Of a stretch of 64,000 nucleotides of DNA, positions 1 to 8,352 are shown one piece after another. The DNA lies in assembly GCA_019245755.1 (NCBI GenBank), contig JAFARC010000001.1, forward strand, positions 1 through 64,000. The letters are read 5' to 3'. The notes under the pieces are model-generated. The model was not told the origin of the DNA and searched no databases. It saw nothing but the letters and a program-made list of their open reading frames with translations. Positions within the stretch are counted from its first letter, which is position 1. Each line of letters opens with the position of its first letter. The stretch comes from Mycobacteriaceae bacterium (GTDB taxonomy: Bacteria > Actinomycetota > Actinomycetes > Mycobacteriales > Mycobacteriaceae). Position numbers and translations under genes: made by a program.

Positions 1-621
1 GACCCCGGGGCGAGCATCTCCCCGCCGACGGGGCCGTCACCATCCGGTCCTTTCGGTCCGATGGGCGGGGCTCCTGAATATGCGCCTGGGCATGCGCCGC
101 CGCCGCAGTTTCAGCCGGGACCGCCGCAGGGTCGAGGCGGCAGTGTCAAATGGTGGGCGGGCATTGTGTTGGTCGCGTTGATCGCCGCTGGCGCCGCTTC
201 GGCCGTCACTTATGCCGTCACGCGGGGATCTGGTGGTGGGCACCAGGCCGGTGGTTCTCAGCCTTCCGCGTCGGTTTACAGTGCCCAGCAGGTGGCGGAC
301 GCTAAGGCGGCGGTTTGTCAGGCGGCCGATGTTTCGTCGCGCGGTCGTGGCGGCATCGGCGGCATCCGTGACAACGGGAACCTGAACATCGAACTCATGC
401 TGCGTTCACTGAACAGTGCGGTAGCGGTTGAGCATGCTCTTTCGTTGAACCCCGCTACGCCACCGAATGTTGCTGACGCTGCGCGGGCGTATGTTGATTC
501 GACGCTGAAGTTGACGTCGGCGGGTGCAGGGAACGTGCCTATCGATCAACTTGTCGCGATCAATCAGGACGCAAACAATCGCACGTACCATCTGCTCGAC
601 GTCTGTGGCATACCCCATTAA
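1..621 (+). CDS. Proline-rich N-terminus, single-pass membrane protein (5' partial)
   Basis: The frame is open to the left edge of the window and the residues before the first in-window ATG (61) are Pro/Gly/Ser-rich like those after it, so the real start probably lies upstream. After the Pro/Gly-rich cytoplasmic-type stretch there is one hydrophobic helix (roughly residues 32-55 counted from 61), then an extracytoplasmic helical domain of about 120 residues with two cysteines (in AAVC and LDVC) that could form a disulfide. The stop overlaps the next ATG (TAATG at 619-623), so the two genes are translationally coupled. The family is not recognised. Mycobacterial ESX neighbourhoods often contain small proteins with this Pro-rich plus one-TM layout, and a role in the cell envelope beside the ESX genes is inference only. 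Confidence 0.7.
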   Translation, partial: DPGASISPPTGPSPSGPFGPMGGAPEYAPGHAPPPQFQPGPPQGRGGSVKWWAGIVLVALIAAGAASAVTYAVTRGSGGGHQAGGSQPSASVYSAQQVADAKAAVCQAADVSSRGRGGIGGIRDNGNLNIELMLRSLNSAVAVEHALSLNPATPPNVADAARAYVDSTLKLTSAGAGNVPIDQLVAINQDANNRTYHLLDVCGIPH

Positions 622-3113
622 TGAACAACAATAGCAGTGGGTTTAGTTCCCACCCAGCCCTTTCAGGGCTGGTGGCTGCAACAACAGAGGCCGCGCCGGT
701 GCATCCGCATGCAGGCGACATTCCCCGACCGGGCCGACCGTATTCCCACTCGGTGCTTGGCGCATATCTGTGGCCGGAGGATTCCGAGTCCGCGATGCGA
801 GCGACAGCAGAAGACCTGTTCCGTCACCGAGATGATGTCGACGCGGCTTATCAGTCCACGCAGCAGACCCGAGCCAGTCTCTTCGGTGGCGCTTGGACAG
901 CTGGCGCCGCGGCCGAAGAGGCCGACAGTCACTACGGCAGGCACGCGGTTCTTCTCGACCATGCATCGGTGTTGCTGGACGCGGCAGCCCAAGGTTATTC
1001 GCGAGGCGCAGACAGCCTCCGACTCGCTAAACAGAAGATGGATAAGGTGGACCTGGAGGCTCACCACGCGATCGAAGAAGACCTGAACCTGAACAACGGT
1101 CGCGGAATAGGAAGCATACTTATTTTCGCACGTGCTCAATGTGTTGAAATTGGCGCTGAGCTGGAGAAGGACGTACAAGCAGAAGTTAGTCTGCTAGACA
1201 GTAGGTTTCCGCTATCTCCACATCCAGGTGGAGGACCGCAGCACAGCGACCAGGTCCGTCCGGCAGACCACCGAACCGACGACCCAGGTGCAGAGTCACC
1301 CAAGAAAAGGCCCGGGGGACCCGTTCCGGACATGCCCAGTGGTAACCCGGCGACTGACGTGCCGACGAGTGGGCCGGACGGTAAAGTCCACAGCACTGTA
1401 GCCGGAACGGATGTGCCAACGAGCGGCACAGTAACCAGCCCGAAAAGCAGCGTTGCATTGACGGATCCGCCGACCGGGGCGGTCGCAGCAGACTCGCCGG
1501 GTAGCAGAAAGTTGACTCAACGAGCACCCGCTACGACGCCGCCGTTGCCGTCGGTGCTGTCGAGTTTGAGTGGTCTTGGGGGGATGGCCGGTGGTGGCGG
1601 TGCCTCGCCAGCTAGGAGTTTGGGGTCGCCGCTGTCGAGCGGATTTAGTTCTCTTGGCTCGCTTTTCGGCGGCCCGGGTTCCGGGTTGGGTGGCGCGGCG
1701 ACATCGGGGACCCATGCCGCGTCCAGCGCGGGCGCTGGTGCGGTGTCGAGCGCCAGCTCAGCGTCTTCCGCTGTGGCGCCCGCGGCCGGCGGCGGCCTGG
1801 GTGCTGAGTTCGCGCACGGTGTGGCCGCCGGCGCTTCGGCGGCCGGTGGTTTCGTCCCGCCGGAGCCGCCCGTCCCGCATCCGCCGGCCACGCCGCTGGC
1901 TTTCGGCCCGGAGTCGACGGGTCTACATGAAGCGGCGGCCCCGCTTTCCGCGCCGTCGCCAACCGACATCCCGCACACGCCAACCCAAACGGCCGCTGCG
2001 CCAGCGGTCGGTTCGCCGGCGCCGATGATGGGCTCGATGGGATCGGGCAGCTCGCCGGAACCGCCGCTGAACTCCTACGGATCGGTGTTGTCCACCCCGG
2101 CGACACCATCCGCATCCGTCGCACCGGCGATGGGCTCTCCCACCGGCGCGGCTGGCGCACCGCCGATGTACCCGCCGGGGGGGACCGCCGGTGCTGCTGC
2201 CGGCCTCGGCACCGTTGTGCCACAAGACGTCCGTGACGCGCCCCGCGTTCCCATGGACGTGGCCATCTCCGACCTCGAACTGGCCCGGCGGGCGGTGCAG
2301 GAGCTTATCCATGCGTCGCGCTTGTACGGCGGACTGGACTGGGCCGTTGGCGTCGCGCGCGGCGAGTCCGGTGCGCCAGAACTGGTCGTCGCCAGCAACG
2401 AAGGCGCCGGTTACATCCCCGCGGGTGTCTTCCTACCCCGCAACTTCCGCCTCGCCTTCGGCCGCGATATGGACTTCGACGCCCGCTGGTTCGGGTGGGT
2501 GAATCCCGCGGAGTCCGTGGTGCGAGCGATTCGGGCTCAAGGTTATTCACTATCCGCAGTGGCGACCTCCTTCTTCGCTCCGTCCGACGAGGTGCGCGAT
2601 TCTGTCCGGGAGTCGGCTGTCGGCGTACGTCCCGTGCTGGAACCCTCCGATCGGTCACCACAGCTTGTTCCTGGACGTCTGCACCGCTTGCAGACCATCG
2701 CTCCGGCGCTCTATCAGGCCCTGGAACGCGCAAACACCTACGATGTGCATCGTTACTGCCGTGACGTCACCTATGCGGCCATCTACGGCGGCCACGACAC
2801 CCCCAGCCCCGCGGTCGAGTCGGTCGTGCGCGCGGTGCTTTCCGAACAGGCCGCGCCACAGGGCGAGTGGCAACGCGTGCGCGACGAGTACGACACCGCA
2901 TGCATGCTGGCCGGCTCGCAACGGCCGGGCTACGACGGCGCCAATGACCCCAGCCTGACCGAGATGTACCGGGCAGATTTCATCGCCGCCCGACGGCTCG
3001 AGACACTGCTGTGCTGGTCCGAATACTCGTTGTCTGCAGCCGATTTGGTGTATTCGGCCATACAGGCCGGCGCCTCGATCGCCTTCGACGCAGCGGCGGT
3101 GCGGTCACGGTGA
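621..3113 (+). CDS. DUF5631/DUF5632-type ESX-associated protein
   Basis: 830 residues, no signal peptide. The N-terminal 190 residues are helical, with a WTAG turn between helices near residue 92, reminiscent of ESX-secreted helical hairpins. A long low-complexity Ala/Gly/Ser/Pro linker follows (about 200-540). The globular C-terminus (about 550-825) has a segment around ARRAVQELIHASRLYGGLDW and a second around APALYQALERANTYDVHRYC, which I recognise as the DUF5632 and DUF5631 type seen in M. tuberculosis Rv0025/Rv0026-like proteins, themselves neighbours of a P60 protein as here. It overlaps the upstream stop and its own TGA overlaps the GTG of the next gene. Role unknown; an ESX substrate or accessory function is inferred from layout and context. 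Confidence 0.75.
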   Translation: MNNNSSGFSSHPALSGLVAATTEAAPVHPHAGDIPRPGRPYSHSVLGAYLWPEDSESAMRATAEDLFRHRDDVDAAYQSTQQTRASLFGGAWTAGAAAEEADSHYGRHAVLLDHASVLLDAAAQGYSRGADSLRLAKQKMDKVDLEAHHAIEEDLNLNNGRGIGSILIFARAQCVEIGAELEKDVQAEVSLLDSRFPLSPHPGGGPQHSDQVRPADHRTDDPGAESPKKRPGGPVPDMPSGNPATDVPTSGPDGKVHSTVAGTDVPTSGTVTSPKSSVALTDPPTGAVAADSPGSRKLTQRAPATTPPLPSVLSSLSGLGGMAGGGGASPARSLGSPLSSGFSSLGSLFGGPGSGLGGAATSGTHAASSAGAGAVSSASSASSAVAPAAGGGLGAEFAHGVAAGASAAGGFVPPEPPVPHPPATPLAFGPESTGLHEAAAPLSAPSPTDIPHTPTQTAAAPAVGSPAPMMGSMGSGSSPEPPLNSYGSVLSTPATPSASVAPAMGSPTGAAGAPPMYPPGGTAGAAAGLGTVVPQDVRDAPRVPMDVAISDLELARRAVQELIHASRLYGGLDWAVGVARGESGAPELVVASNEGAGYIPAGVFLPRNFRLAFGRDMDFDARWFGWVNPAESVVRAIRAQGYSLSAVATSFFAPSDEVRDSVRESAVGVRPVLEPSDRSPQLVPGRLHRLQTIAPALYQALERANTYDVHRYCRDVTYAAIYGGHDTPSPAVESVVRAVLSEQAAPQGEWQRVRDEYDTACMLAGSQRPGYDGANDPSLTEMYRADFIAARRLETLLCWSEYSLSAADLVYSAIQAGASIAFDAAAVRSR

Positions 3114-4039
3114 ATGCCGGCCCGGTCGCGCGCTATGTCGCACAGATCCACGCATTGCTTTGCGCCGGCCATCAGCTGTTTCCCGCTGACCATGACGGTC
3201 CCCGGATCGCGGCCGATGATCGTTGGTCGATCCCGACGGTTCCTCCTCATGGCGGCTCGCTGGGCCGCGCGGCCGACGATGCCGGCGCCGACTATGGGCG
3301 CACCCGCTCCGCCGTGTCGGCGCTGGACGCCGACGCCTCGTCAACAACCGGCGATGCCCAGACGGTCGCGCGGCAGGGCCGCGCGCGGTCCCGCGCCGTC
3401 GTCGACACCGCCCGAGCCCAGTCGGATGCGATCTGGCCGGCCGCCGGCTCACCGGCCGGCATGCGCCTGATCGTGTCGACGATGGAGACCCGGCTAGCCG
3501 AGATACAGCGCGAAATCGACATCGCTCGAGCACAAAACCGGCTGCTGGCCGCCCGGCTGCACCGCCTGGCTGCGGCCTACAAGACCGCGCGGGTTCCGCT
3601 TCGGTCAGTGTCATTCGAGAACCGACCCGCTTGGCGCGGCGGCCGCAACGCGATCATCGGATACCTCAACCAGGCGCTCGACATCATGGGCATCACCGAC
3701 CCCGGCGCGCGGGCACGCTGGCTGGAGGGCATGCTCGTGCTGGCCGAGCACGAGTCGACCTACCGCACAACCGCCGTCAACGTCGATGACTGCAATGCCC
3801 ATGGTCCCGAGCAGGCGGATGGAGCGCCACTGCACGCCACCCGCGGACCCTTTCAGGTCATGCCGGACACCTTTGCCGCCTACCACCAACCGGGAACGTC
3901 GACCATGGTGTGGGATCCGGTGGCCAGCGCCTGCGCCGCGATGAACTACATCATGGCGACCTACGGAGTCGCTCGCGACGCCAACAACCTTCGCGTGCTG
4001 GTTGCGCAGACCAATCCGGGCGTGCGGCACGGCTATTAA
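3110..4039 (+). CDS. Modular lytic transglycosylase-like protein with ESX-type N-terminal domain
   Basis: The GTG at 3110 is chosen because it overlaps the upstream TGA (GTGA) and gives the same N-terminus (VNAGPVARYVAQIH) as the paralogue at 5862 (VNGGAVAQYVAHID). About 309 residues. Residues 1-160 form a helical domain without signal peptide, ending in a coiled-coil-like stretch (ETRLAEIQREIDIARAQNRL). The C-terminal domain is lysozyme-like: a catalytic-type Glu-Ser near residue 215 (LAEHESTYR), then GPFQVMPDTFAAYHQPGTS and DPVASACAAMNYIMATYG, a pattern known from SLT domains of phage tape-measure and actinobacterial transglycosylases. It likely cleaves glycan strands in the cell wall. Export through the ESX machine is inferred from the leaderless N-domain and the position next to eccB. 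Confidence 0.8.
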   Translation: MNAGPVARYVAQIHALLCAGHQLFPADHDGPRIAADDRWSIPTVPPHGGSLGRAADDAGADYGRTRSAVSALDADASSTTGDAQTVARQGRARSRAVVDTARAQSDAIWPAAGSPAGMRLIVSTMETRLAEIQREIDIARAQNRLLAARLHRLAAAYKTARVPLRSVSFENRPAWRGGRNAIIGYLNQALDIMGITDPGARARWLEGMLVLAEHESTYRTTAVNVDDCNAHGPEQADGAPLHATRGPFQVMPDTFAAYHQPGTSTMVWDPVASACAAMNYIMATYGVARDANNLRVLVAQTNPGVRHGY

Positions 4040-4086
4040 CGGCCCAAACACGGTGGGCCGGTGAGCGGTTGATCGGTCTGGCCGGT

Positions 4087-4111
4087 GTTTCGACGGTCCT
4101 GACGCGGGGTA
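4087..4111 (+). promoter_or_regulatory. Candidate SigF-type promoter
   Basis: GTTT (4087-4090) and GGGTA (4107-4111) are separated by 16 nt, matching the known mycobacterial SigF consensus GTTT-N15-17-GGGTA. It lies 62 nt upstream of the SDR start at 4173, leaving a leader of about 50 nt, and a GAGGAGG sequence follows at about 4149-4154. Confidence 0.6.
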
Positions 4112-4172
4112 AGCGTTTAACGGCTGATCGAATGTCGTTCACGGCTCGAGGAGGTGCGCCACCACGCGGATC

Positions 4173-5234
4173 GTGATCACCGGTGCCAGCGGAAACGTCG
4201 GCACCGCCTTATTGCGCAAGCTAATCGCCGCCGAACCGACGTCCGAGCTAATCGGCATCGCCCGCCGCCAGCCACCACCGGTCGACGTGTACCGCCACGT
4301 GAAGTGGCACCAACTCGACCTCGCCGATCGCGGCGCGGTCACAACGTTGCAGCGGCTGTTCCGCAGGGCCGACTGCGTGGTGCATCTCGCCTGGGGATTC
4401 CAACCCACCCGCAACACCCGTTACCTGGACGCCGTGGGTATCGGCGGCACCAACGCCGTGCTGATGGCCGCGCACGCCGCCCATGTCGGCCATCTGATCC
4501 ACATGTCGTCGGTCGGCGCTTACTCCACCGGCCGCTACGGCCAGTACGTCGACGAGTGGTGGCCGACCGAAGGGCTGAGCACGTCGGCGTACAGCCGGGC
4601 GAAAGCCGCTGCGGAGAAGATGCTCGACGACTACGAAGTTGGGGGCGACGGCGTACCGTTGGCGCGGATACGGCCGGCGTTGATCGTGCAGCGTGACGCG
4701 GCGGCAGCCCTGCGGCGCTACGCCTTCCCCGCATACATCGACCCCCGATGGTTACGACTGCTGCCAGTCTTTCCGCTCGACCGCAGCCTGTGCCTTCCAC
4801 TTGTCCACGCCGACGACGTCGCCGAGGCCTGCCTGCGGGTCATCGAGCGCCGTGCGCAGGGTCCGTACAACATCAGCGCCGAACCCCCGGTGCGGCGCGA
4901 CGACATCGCCCGGGTGCTGGGCGCGGCGCCGCTGCATGTCCCGGCGCAGATGCTGCGCCCGCTTGTGCGCCTGTCGTGGCTGGCGCGGCTGCAGCCAGTC
5001 GACCCAGGGTGGCTTGATCTGGCGTTCTCGGTGCCGCTGCTCAACTGCGACCGGGCCCGCATCGTGCTGGACTGGCGTCCCCAGCGAAGCTCGCTGGAAG
5101 CCCTGACCGATGTCGGCCGGGGATTCCTCGACCACGAGGGCACGCCGAGCCCCGTGCTGTGCAACCGTTCGCTGGTCGACAGTGTCTGGCGCGAGCTCTC
5201 CGACGGGCCCATCACAACCCGGCGGGTGCCTTGA
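4173..5234 (+). CDS. NAD-dependent epimerase/dehydratase (extended SDR)
   Basis: 353 residues. It starts with the Rossmann motif TGASGNVG (residues 3-10) and carries a Ser-Tyr-Lys set with SSVGAYS followed by YSRAKAAAEK, so it is an extended short-chain dehydrogenase, probably acting on a nucleotide sugar or similar substrate. The start is odd: GTG at 4173 falls in the middle of the expected first beta strand (TRIVITGAS), while the Shine-Dalgarno (GAGGAGG near 4149) lies over 20 nt upstream. A non-canonical start at ACG 4164 or ATC 4170 would fit the fold and spacing better. It is preceded by a SigF-type promoter and followed by the STAS gene under a second one. Substrate unknown. Confidence 0.85.
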   Translation: MITGASGNVGTALLRKLIAAEPTSELIGIARRQPPPVDVYRHVKWHQLDLADRGAVTTLQRLFRRADCVVHLAWGFQPTRNTRYLDAVGIGGTNAVLMAAHAAHVGHLIHMSSVGAYSTGRYGQYVDEWWPTEGLSTSAYSRAKAAAEKMLDDYEVGGDGVPLARIRPALIVQRDAAAALRRYAFPAYIDPRWLRLLPVFPLDRSLCLPLVHADDVAEACLRVIERRAQGPYNISAEPPVRRDDIARVLGAAPLHVPAQMLRPLVRLSWLARLQPVDPGWLDLAFSVPLLNCDRARIVLDWRPQRSSLEALTDVGRGFLDHEGTPSPVLCNRSLVDSVWRELSDGPITTRRVP

Positions 5235-5247
5235 CGGCGCGTCCCTT

Positions 5248-5271
5248 GTTTGTAATGCCCCCGGTTGGGTA
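5248..5271 (+). promoter_or_regulatory. Candidate SigF-type promoter upstream of STAS gene
   Basis: GTTT (5248-5251) and GGGTA (5267-5271) are separated by exactly 15 nt, fitting the SigF consensus. The element lies about 60 nt before the STAS start. A SigF promoter driving an anti-sigma-antagonist-like protein would be a feedback arrangement. Confidence 0.65.
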
Positions 5272-5330
5272 GCCTCACGCCAGGTTGAGTCAGCAGCCGG
5301 TACGGACGTGCGGATTACCGCACCGGATGA

Positions 5331-5780
5331 TTGGCTGCTCAATTGACAGATTCTTGCTCTTGCGACCAGCGGGGGCTGCGCTCGCTTCTGGCCACCGCTG
5401 ACATTGCCGCGCCTGACTGTCCGACGGCCGTAGTAAAAGTCCAACTCGATGGGCCAGGGGTCGTGGTCGAGGTCAGCGGCGAGATCGACGCCTCCAACGC
5501 CGATCTGGTCACCGATTACATTCACCGCTCGGTGCCCACCGGGCCGGCTCTGATCGTCGACATCACCGACGTCGGCTTCCTGGGCGTGCAGGGTGTTCGG
5601 GCCTTGATGGGCGTCGGCGAGGAGTGCGGCAGGGCCGGAGTGGCGTGGGCCCTCGTCGCCAGCCAGTCGGTCATCCGGCTGCTGCGCCTGATGCGCCGCG
5701 GTGAGCTACTGCCCGCCGTCGCCTCGCTCACCGAAGCGCTGCAGTACATCGCCCTGACGGTCGACGCCGACCGGCGATAA
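5331..5780 (+). CDS. STAS-domain protein (anti-sigma factor antagonist-like)
   Basis: About 149 residues from TTG 5331; TTG 5343 is an equally possible start and no strong ribosome binding site decides. The STAS fold is clear from VVVEVSGEIDASNADLVTDY, then ALIVDITDVGFLGVQGVRAL and a C-terminal helix. In classical antagonists (SpoIIAA/RsbV) the second motif reads like D-S-S-G with a phosphorylatable serine. Here the matching residues are G-V-Q-G, so the canonical phosphorylation site is missing. The protein may therefore bind an anti-sigma factor constitutively or respond in another way. The SigF-like promoter in front supports a link to the SigF network, but the partner is not in this window. 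Confidence 0.8.
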   Translation: MAAQLTDSCSCDQRGLRSLLATADIAAPDCPTAVVKVQLDGPGVVVEVSGEIDASNADLVTDYIHRSVPTGPALIVDITDVGFLGVQGVRALMGVGEECGRAGVAWALVASQSVIRLLRLMRRGELLPAVASLTEALQYIALTVDADRR

Positions 5781-5861
5781 CGCGTCCACCGCAGCCAACG
5801 GCGGACCATCGACGTTGCTGCGATGTGGCCTAGGCGCTGGTCGTGCCTTATGGTATGCCGG

Positions 5862-6839
5862 GTGAATGGCGGGGCGGTCGCGCAGTATGTGGCACATATT
5901 GACCGGTTGCTGACGGCTGGCCACTCGTTGTTTCCTGCTGGTGGCGGCGGCCCTCGCGTGGTTGCTGACAGTAGCGGTAGGCCACCGCCGACACCGTCGG
6001 GCGGCGGCCAGCTGGGCAGCGGTGCCACCGATGCGGGGCAACACTACGACCAGGTGCGCTCCTCGACAGCGGTGCTGGACGGCGACGCCGGCTCAGCCGG
6101 CAACGATGGCCACGTCGTGGCTCAGCACGGCCGCGCCGGCACACGCGCCGCTGTCGACACCGCCCGTGCGCAGGCCGCGGCCATCGCCCCCGCCACCAGG
6201 TCACCCGGCGGACTACAGCTGATGGTGTCGGCCATGGACGACCGGCTGGCCCAAATGCAACGCGAACTCGACACCGCCAAGGCGCAGAACCGGCTGCTGG
6301 CCCTACGGCTGCGGCAGTTGGCGCTGGCCTATCGGCAGCCGCGGCTGCTCGGCATGGGCGCCGGCGTGCCGGTGATGCCGAGCCCTCCGGCGAACCCCTC
6401 GGGCGCCGCGCCGACCGTTCCCGTCGGCGGCCTGGAGGCACCGCTGCGCAAGGCGGCCCAGATGCTCGACGGCGACACCGACGGCGTGGCCGCGCGAGCG
6501 GTGGCATTCGCCAAAACCAAACTCGGCCGTCCTTACGTCTGGGGCGGGCGCGGCCCCGAGGCCTACGACTGCTCGGGGCTGATCTGCGACGCCTACGCCC
6601 ATGCGGGCGTCGTGCTGCCGCGCACCACCTACGACCAGATCGGCTGCGGTGTCCGGGTTCCGCGCAGCGACATACGCGCCGGCGACCTCGTCTTCAGCAA
6701 CTTCTCCGCGCCCGGACGGCCCGAGCACGTGCAGCTCGCAGTGTCCTCCTCCGAGGTGATCGAAGCGCCGACACCAGGCGCGCGCGTGCAATTCGACAGT
6801 GTTCCGTCCGGACCGATCGAAATCCGCCGTGTCGCCTGA
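5862..6839 (+). CDS. NlpC/P60 peptidoglycan endopeptidase with ESX-type N-terminal domain
   Basis: The start is GTG 5862 by homology to the paralogue at 3110; about 325 residues. Residues 1-155 repeat the leaderless helical domain of that gene, again with DTARAQ and a coiled-coil segment (RLAQMQRELDTAKAQNRLL). The C-terminal 120 residues are NlpC/P60: GRPYVWGG, the catalytic Cys in YDCSGL (C237) and the His in EHVQL (H289), so the enzyme looks active and would cut peptide stems of peptidoglycan. Related M. tuberculosis proteins include the Rv0024 type. The stop overlaps eccB by 11 nt, so it belongs to the same transcript as the ESX core and could remodel the wall for the secretion or conjugation apparatus (inference). 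Confidence 0.88.
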   Translation: MNGGAVAQYVAHIDRLLTAGHSLFPAGGGGPRVVADSSGRPPPTPSGGGQLGSGATDAGQHYDQVRSSTAVLDGDAGSAGNDGHVVAQHGRAGTRAAVDTARAQAAAIAPATRSPGGLQLMVSAMDDRLAQMQRELDTAKAQNRLLALRLRQLALAYRQPRLLGMGAGVPVMPSPPANPSGAAPTVPVGGLEAPLRKAAQMLDGDTDGVAARAVAFAKTKLGRPYVWGGRGPEAYDCSGLICDAYAHAGVVLPRTTYDQIGCGVRVPRSDIRAGDLVFSNFSAPGRPEHVQLAVSSSEVIEAPTPGARVQFDSVPSGPIEIRRVA

Positions 6840-8352
6840 CCACAGGGCCGACCCGCGGCCATCCGGGCGCGGCCTCGGCCTCTCGACGCGGGTGCAGGTA
6901 TCGGGCCACCTGTTTCTGGCCCGGCGCGCCGCGCTGGCGCTCACCCGCCGCCGCGTTCGCATGGAATACGAACCCGGCCGGCGCCAGACGATGGCTGTCA
7001 TCGCGTCGATCACGGTCGCCGCGGTGATCTGCATCGGCGCGCTGCTGTGGTCGTTCCTCAAACCGGCGGCATCCCTTGGGGATTCGCCGATCATCCAGGA
7101 CAGCGAGTCCGGCGCGCTCTACGTCAAGGTCGGCAACACCCTTTATCCCGCCCTGAATCTCGCCTCCGCGCGGCTGATCTCCGGCCGCCCTGACAACCCC
7201 ACCAAGGTGCGCTCCACCGAGATCAGCGCCCAGCCGCACGGCGCGCTGGTCGGTATCCCCGGCGCCCCATCCCAGCTGAGCACCACCACCCCGCAGACCT
7301 CGTCATGGGCGGTGTGCGACACCGTCACCGCCGCAGTCGGACCCGGCGCACCCGAACCGGTCACCGTCACCGTCATCGACGGTGCCCCCACCCTCGGCGA
7401 CCGGCACCACGTGCTCGGGGACGCCGATGCGGTGGTGCTCAAGTACGGCGACGACAGCTGGGTGATCCGCGGCGGGCGCCGCTCCCGCATCGACCCGGCC
7501 GCCCGCTCGGTGCTGCTGGCGCTAGGGCTGACCCCCGAGCAGGTGAGCGGGGCCCGGCCGATGAGCCGCGCCTTTTTCGAAGCGCTTCCGGTGGGTCCGG
7601 AACTGGCGGTTCCGACGGTGCCCGACGCCGGCAACCCGGCCCGGTTCCCCGGCGCGCCCGGCCCGGTGGGGACGGTCGTCGTCACCCCCCAAGTGACTGG
7701 GCCGCAACAGTATTCACTGGTGCTTGACGACGGCGTACAGACGGTGTCGCCGGTGGTCGCCCAGGTCTTGCAGAATGCCGGCGGCTCCCCGGGCGCTGCG
7801 CTGCCGGTGGTCACGCCGGCCGCGCTGGCCAAGATGGCGGTGGTGCCAGGCATCGACGTGTCCGCCTACCCCTCCGGCCCGCTGCAGGTCGTCGACACCC
7901 ACGCCGAGCCCGCCACCTGCTGGTGGTGGCAGCGCACCCAGGGTGAACCCCAAGCTCGCACCGAGGTGGTGTCGGGGCCAAACCTGCCGATCCCGTCGGA
8001 TCAGACCGCCAAGTTGGTGTCGCTGGTCAAGGCCGACACCAGCGGCGCCGAGGCCGACCAGGTGTTCTTCGGGCCGGGCTTCGCCAATTTCGTTGTGGTC
8101 ACCGGGAACGATCCCGCAGCAGCAACCGCGGAGTCGCTGTGGTGGGTGTCGGAATCAGGGGTGCGGTTCGGTGTCGACCGCGACCGGGAGGCGCTGACCG
8201 CGCTAGGGCTGACCACCGCGCCGCGCCCGGCGCCGTGGACCGTGGTGCGGCTGCTGGCGGCAGGCCCGATCCTGTCGCGCGCCGACGCGCTGGTGCGTCA
8301 CGACACCCTGCCCAGTGACATGACGCCCGGAAAGTTGGAGATCCCCAAGTGA
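6829..8352 (+). CDS. eccB: ESX core component EccB
   Basis: 507 residues from GTG 6829, which gives the typical EccB N-terminus (LSTRVQVSGHLFLARRAALAL). One transmembrane helix (about residues 57-78, MAVIASITVAAVICIGALLW) anchors a large periplasmic domain with repeated motifs such as GNTLYPALNLASARLI and VGPELAVPTVP, as in known EccB proteins; two cysteines may bridge. EccB forms the periplasmic part of the type VII membrane complex with EccC, EccD and EccE. It starts inside the hydrolase gene upstream and ends in a GTGA overlap with eccC. Length is normal for the family. Confidence 0.95.
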   Translation: MSPDHRADPRPSGRGLGLSTRVQVSGHLFLARRAALALTRRRVRMEYEPGRRQTMAVIASITVAAVICIGALLWSFLKPAASLGDSPIIQDSESGALYVKVGNTLYPALNLASARLISGRPDNPTKVRSTEISAQPHGALVGIPGAPSQLSTTTPQTSSWAVCDTVTAAVGPGAPEPVTVTVIDGAPTLGDRHHVLGDADAVVLKYGDDSWVIRGGRRSRIDPAARSVLLALGLTPEQVSGARPMSRAFFEALPVGPELAVPTVPDAGNPARFPGAPGPVGTVVVTPQVTGPQQYSLVLDDGVQTVSPVVAQVLQNAGGSPGAALPVVTPAALAKMAVVPGIDVSAYPSGPLQVVDTHAEPATCWWWQRTQGEPQARTEVVSGPNLPIPSDQTAKLVSLVKADTSGAEADQVFFGPGFANFVVVTGNDPAAATAESLWWVSESGVRFGVDRDREALTALGLTTAPRPAPWTVVRLLAAGPILSRADALVRHDTLPSDMTPGKLEIPK

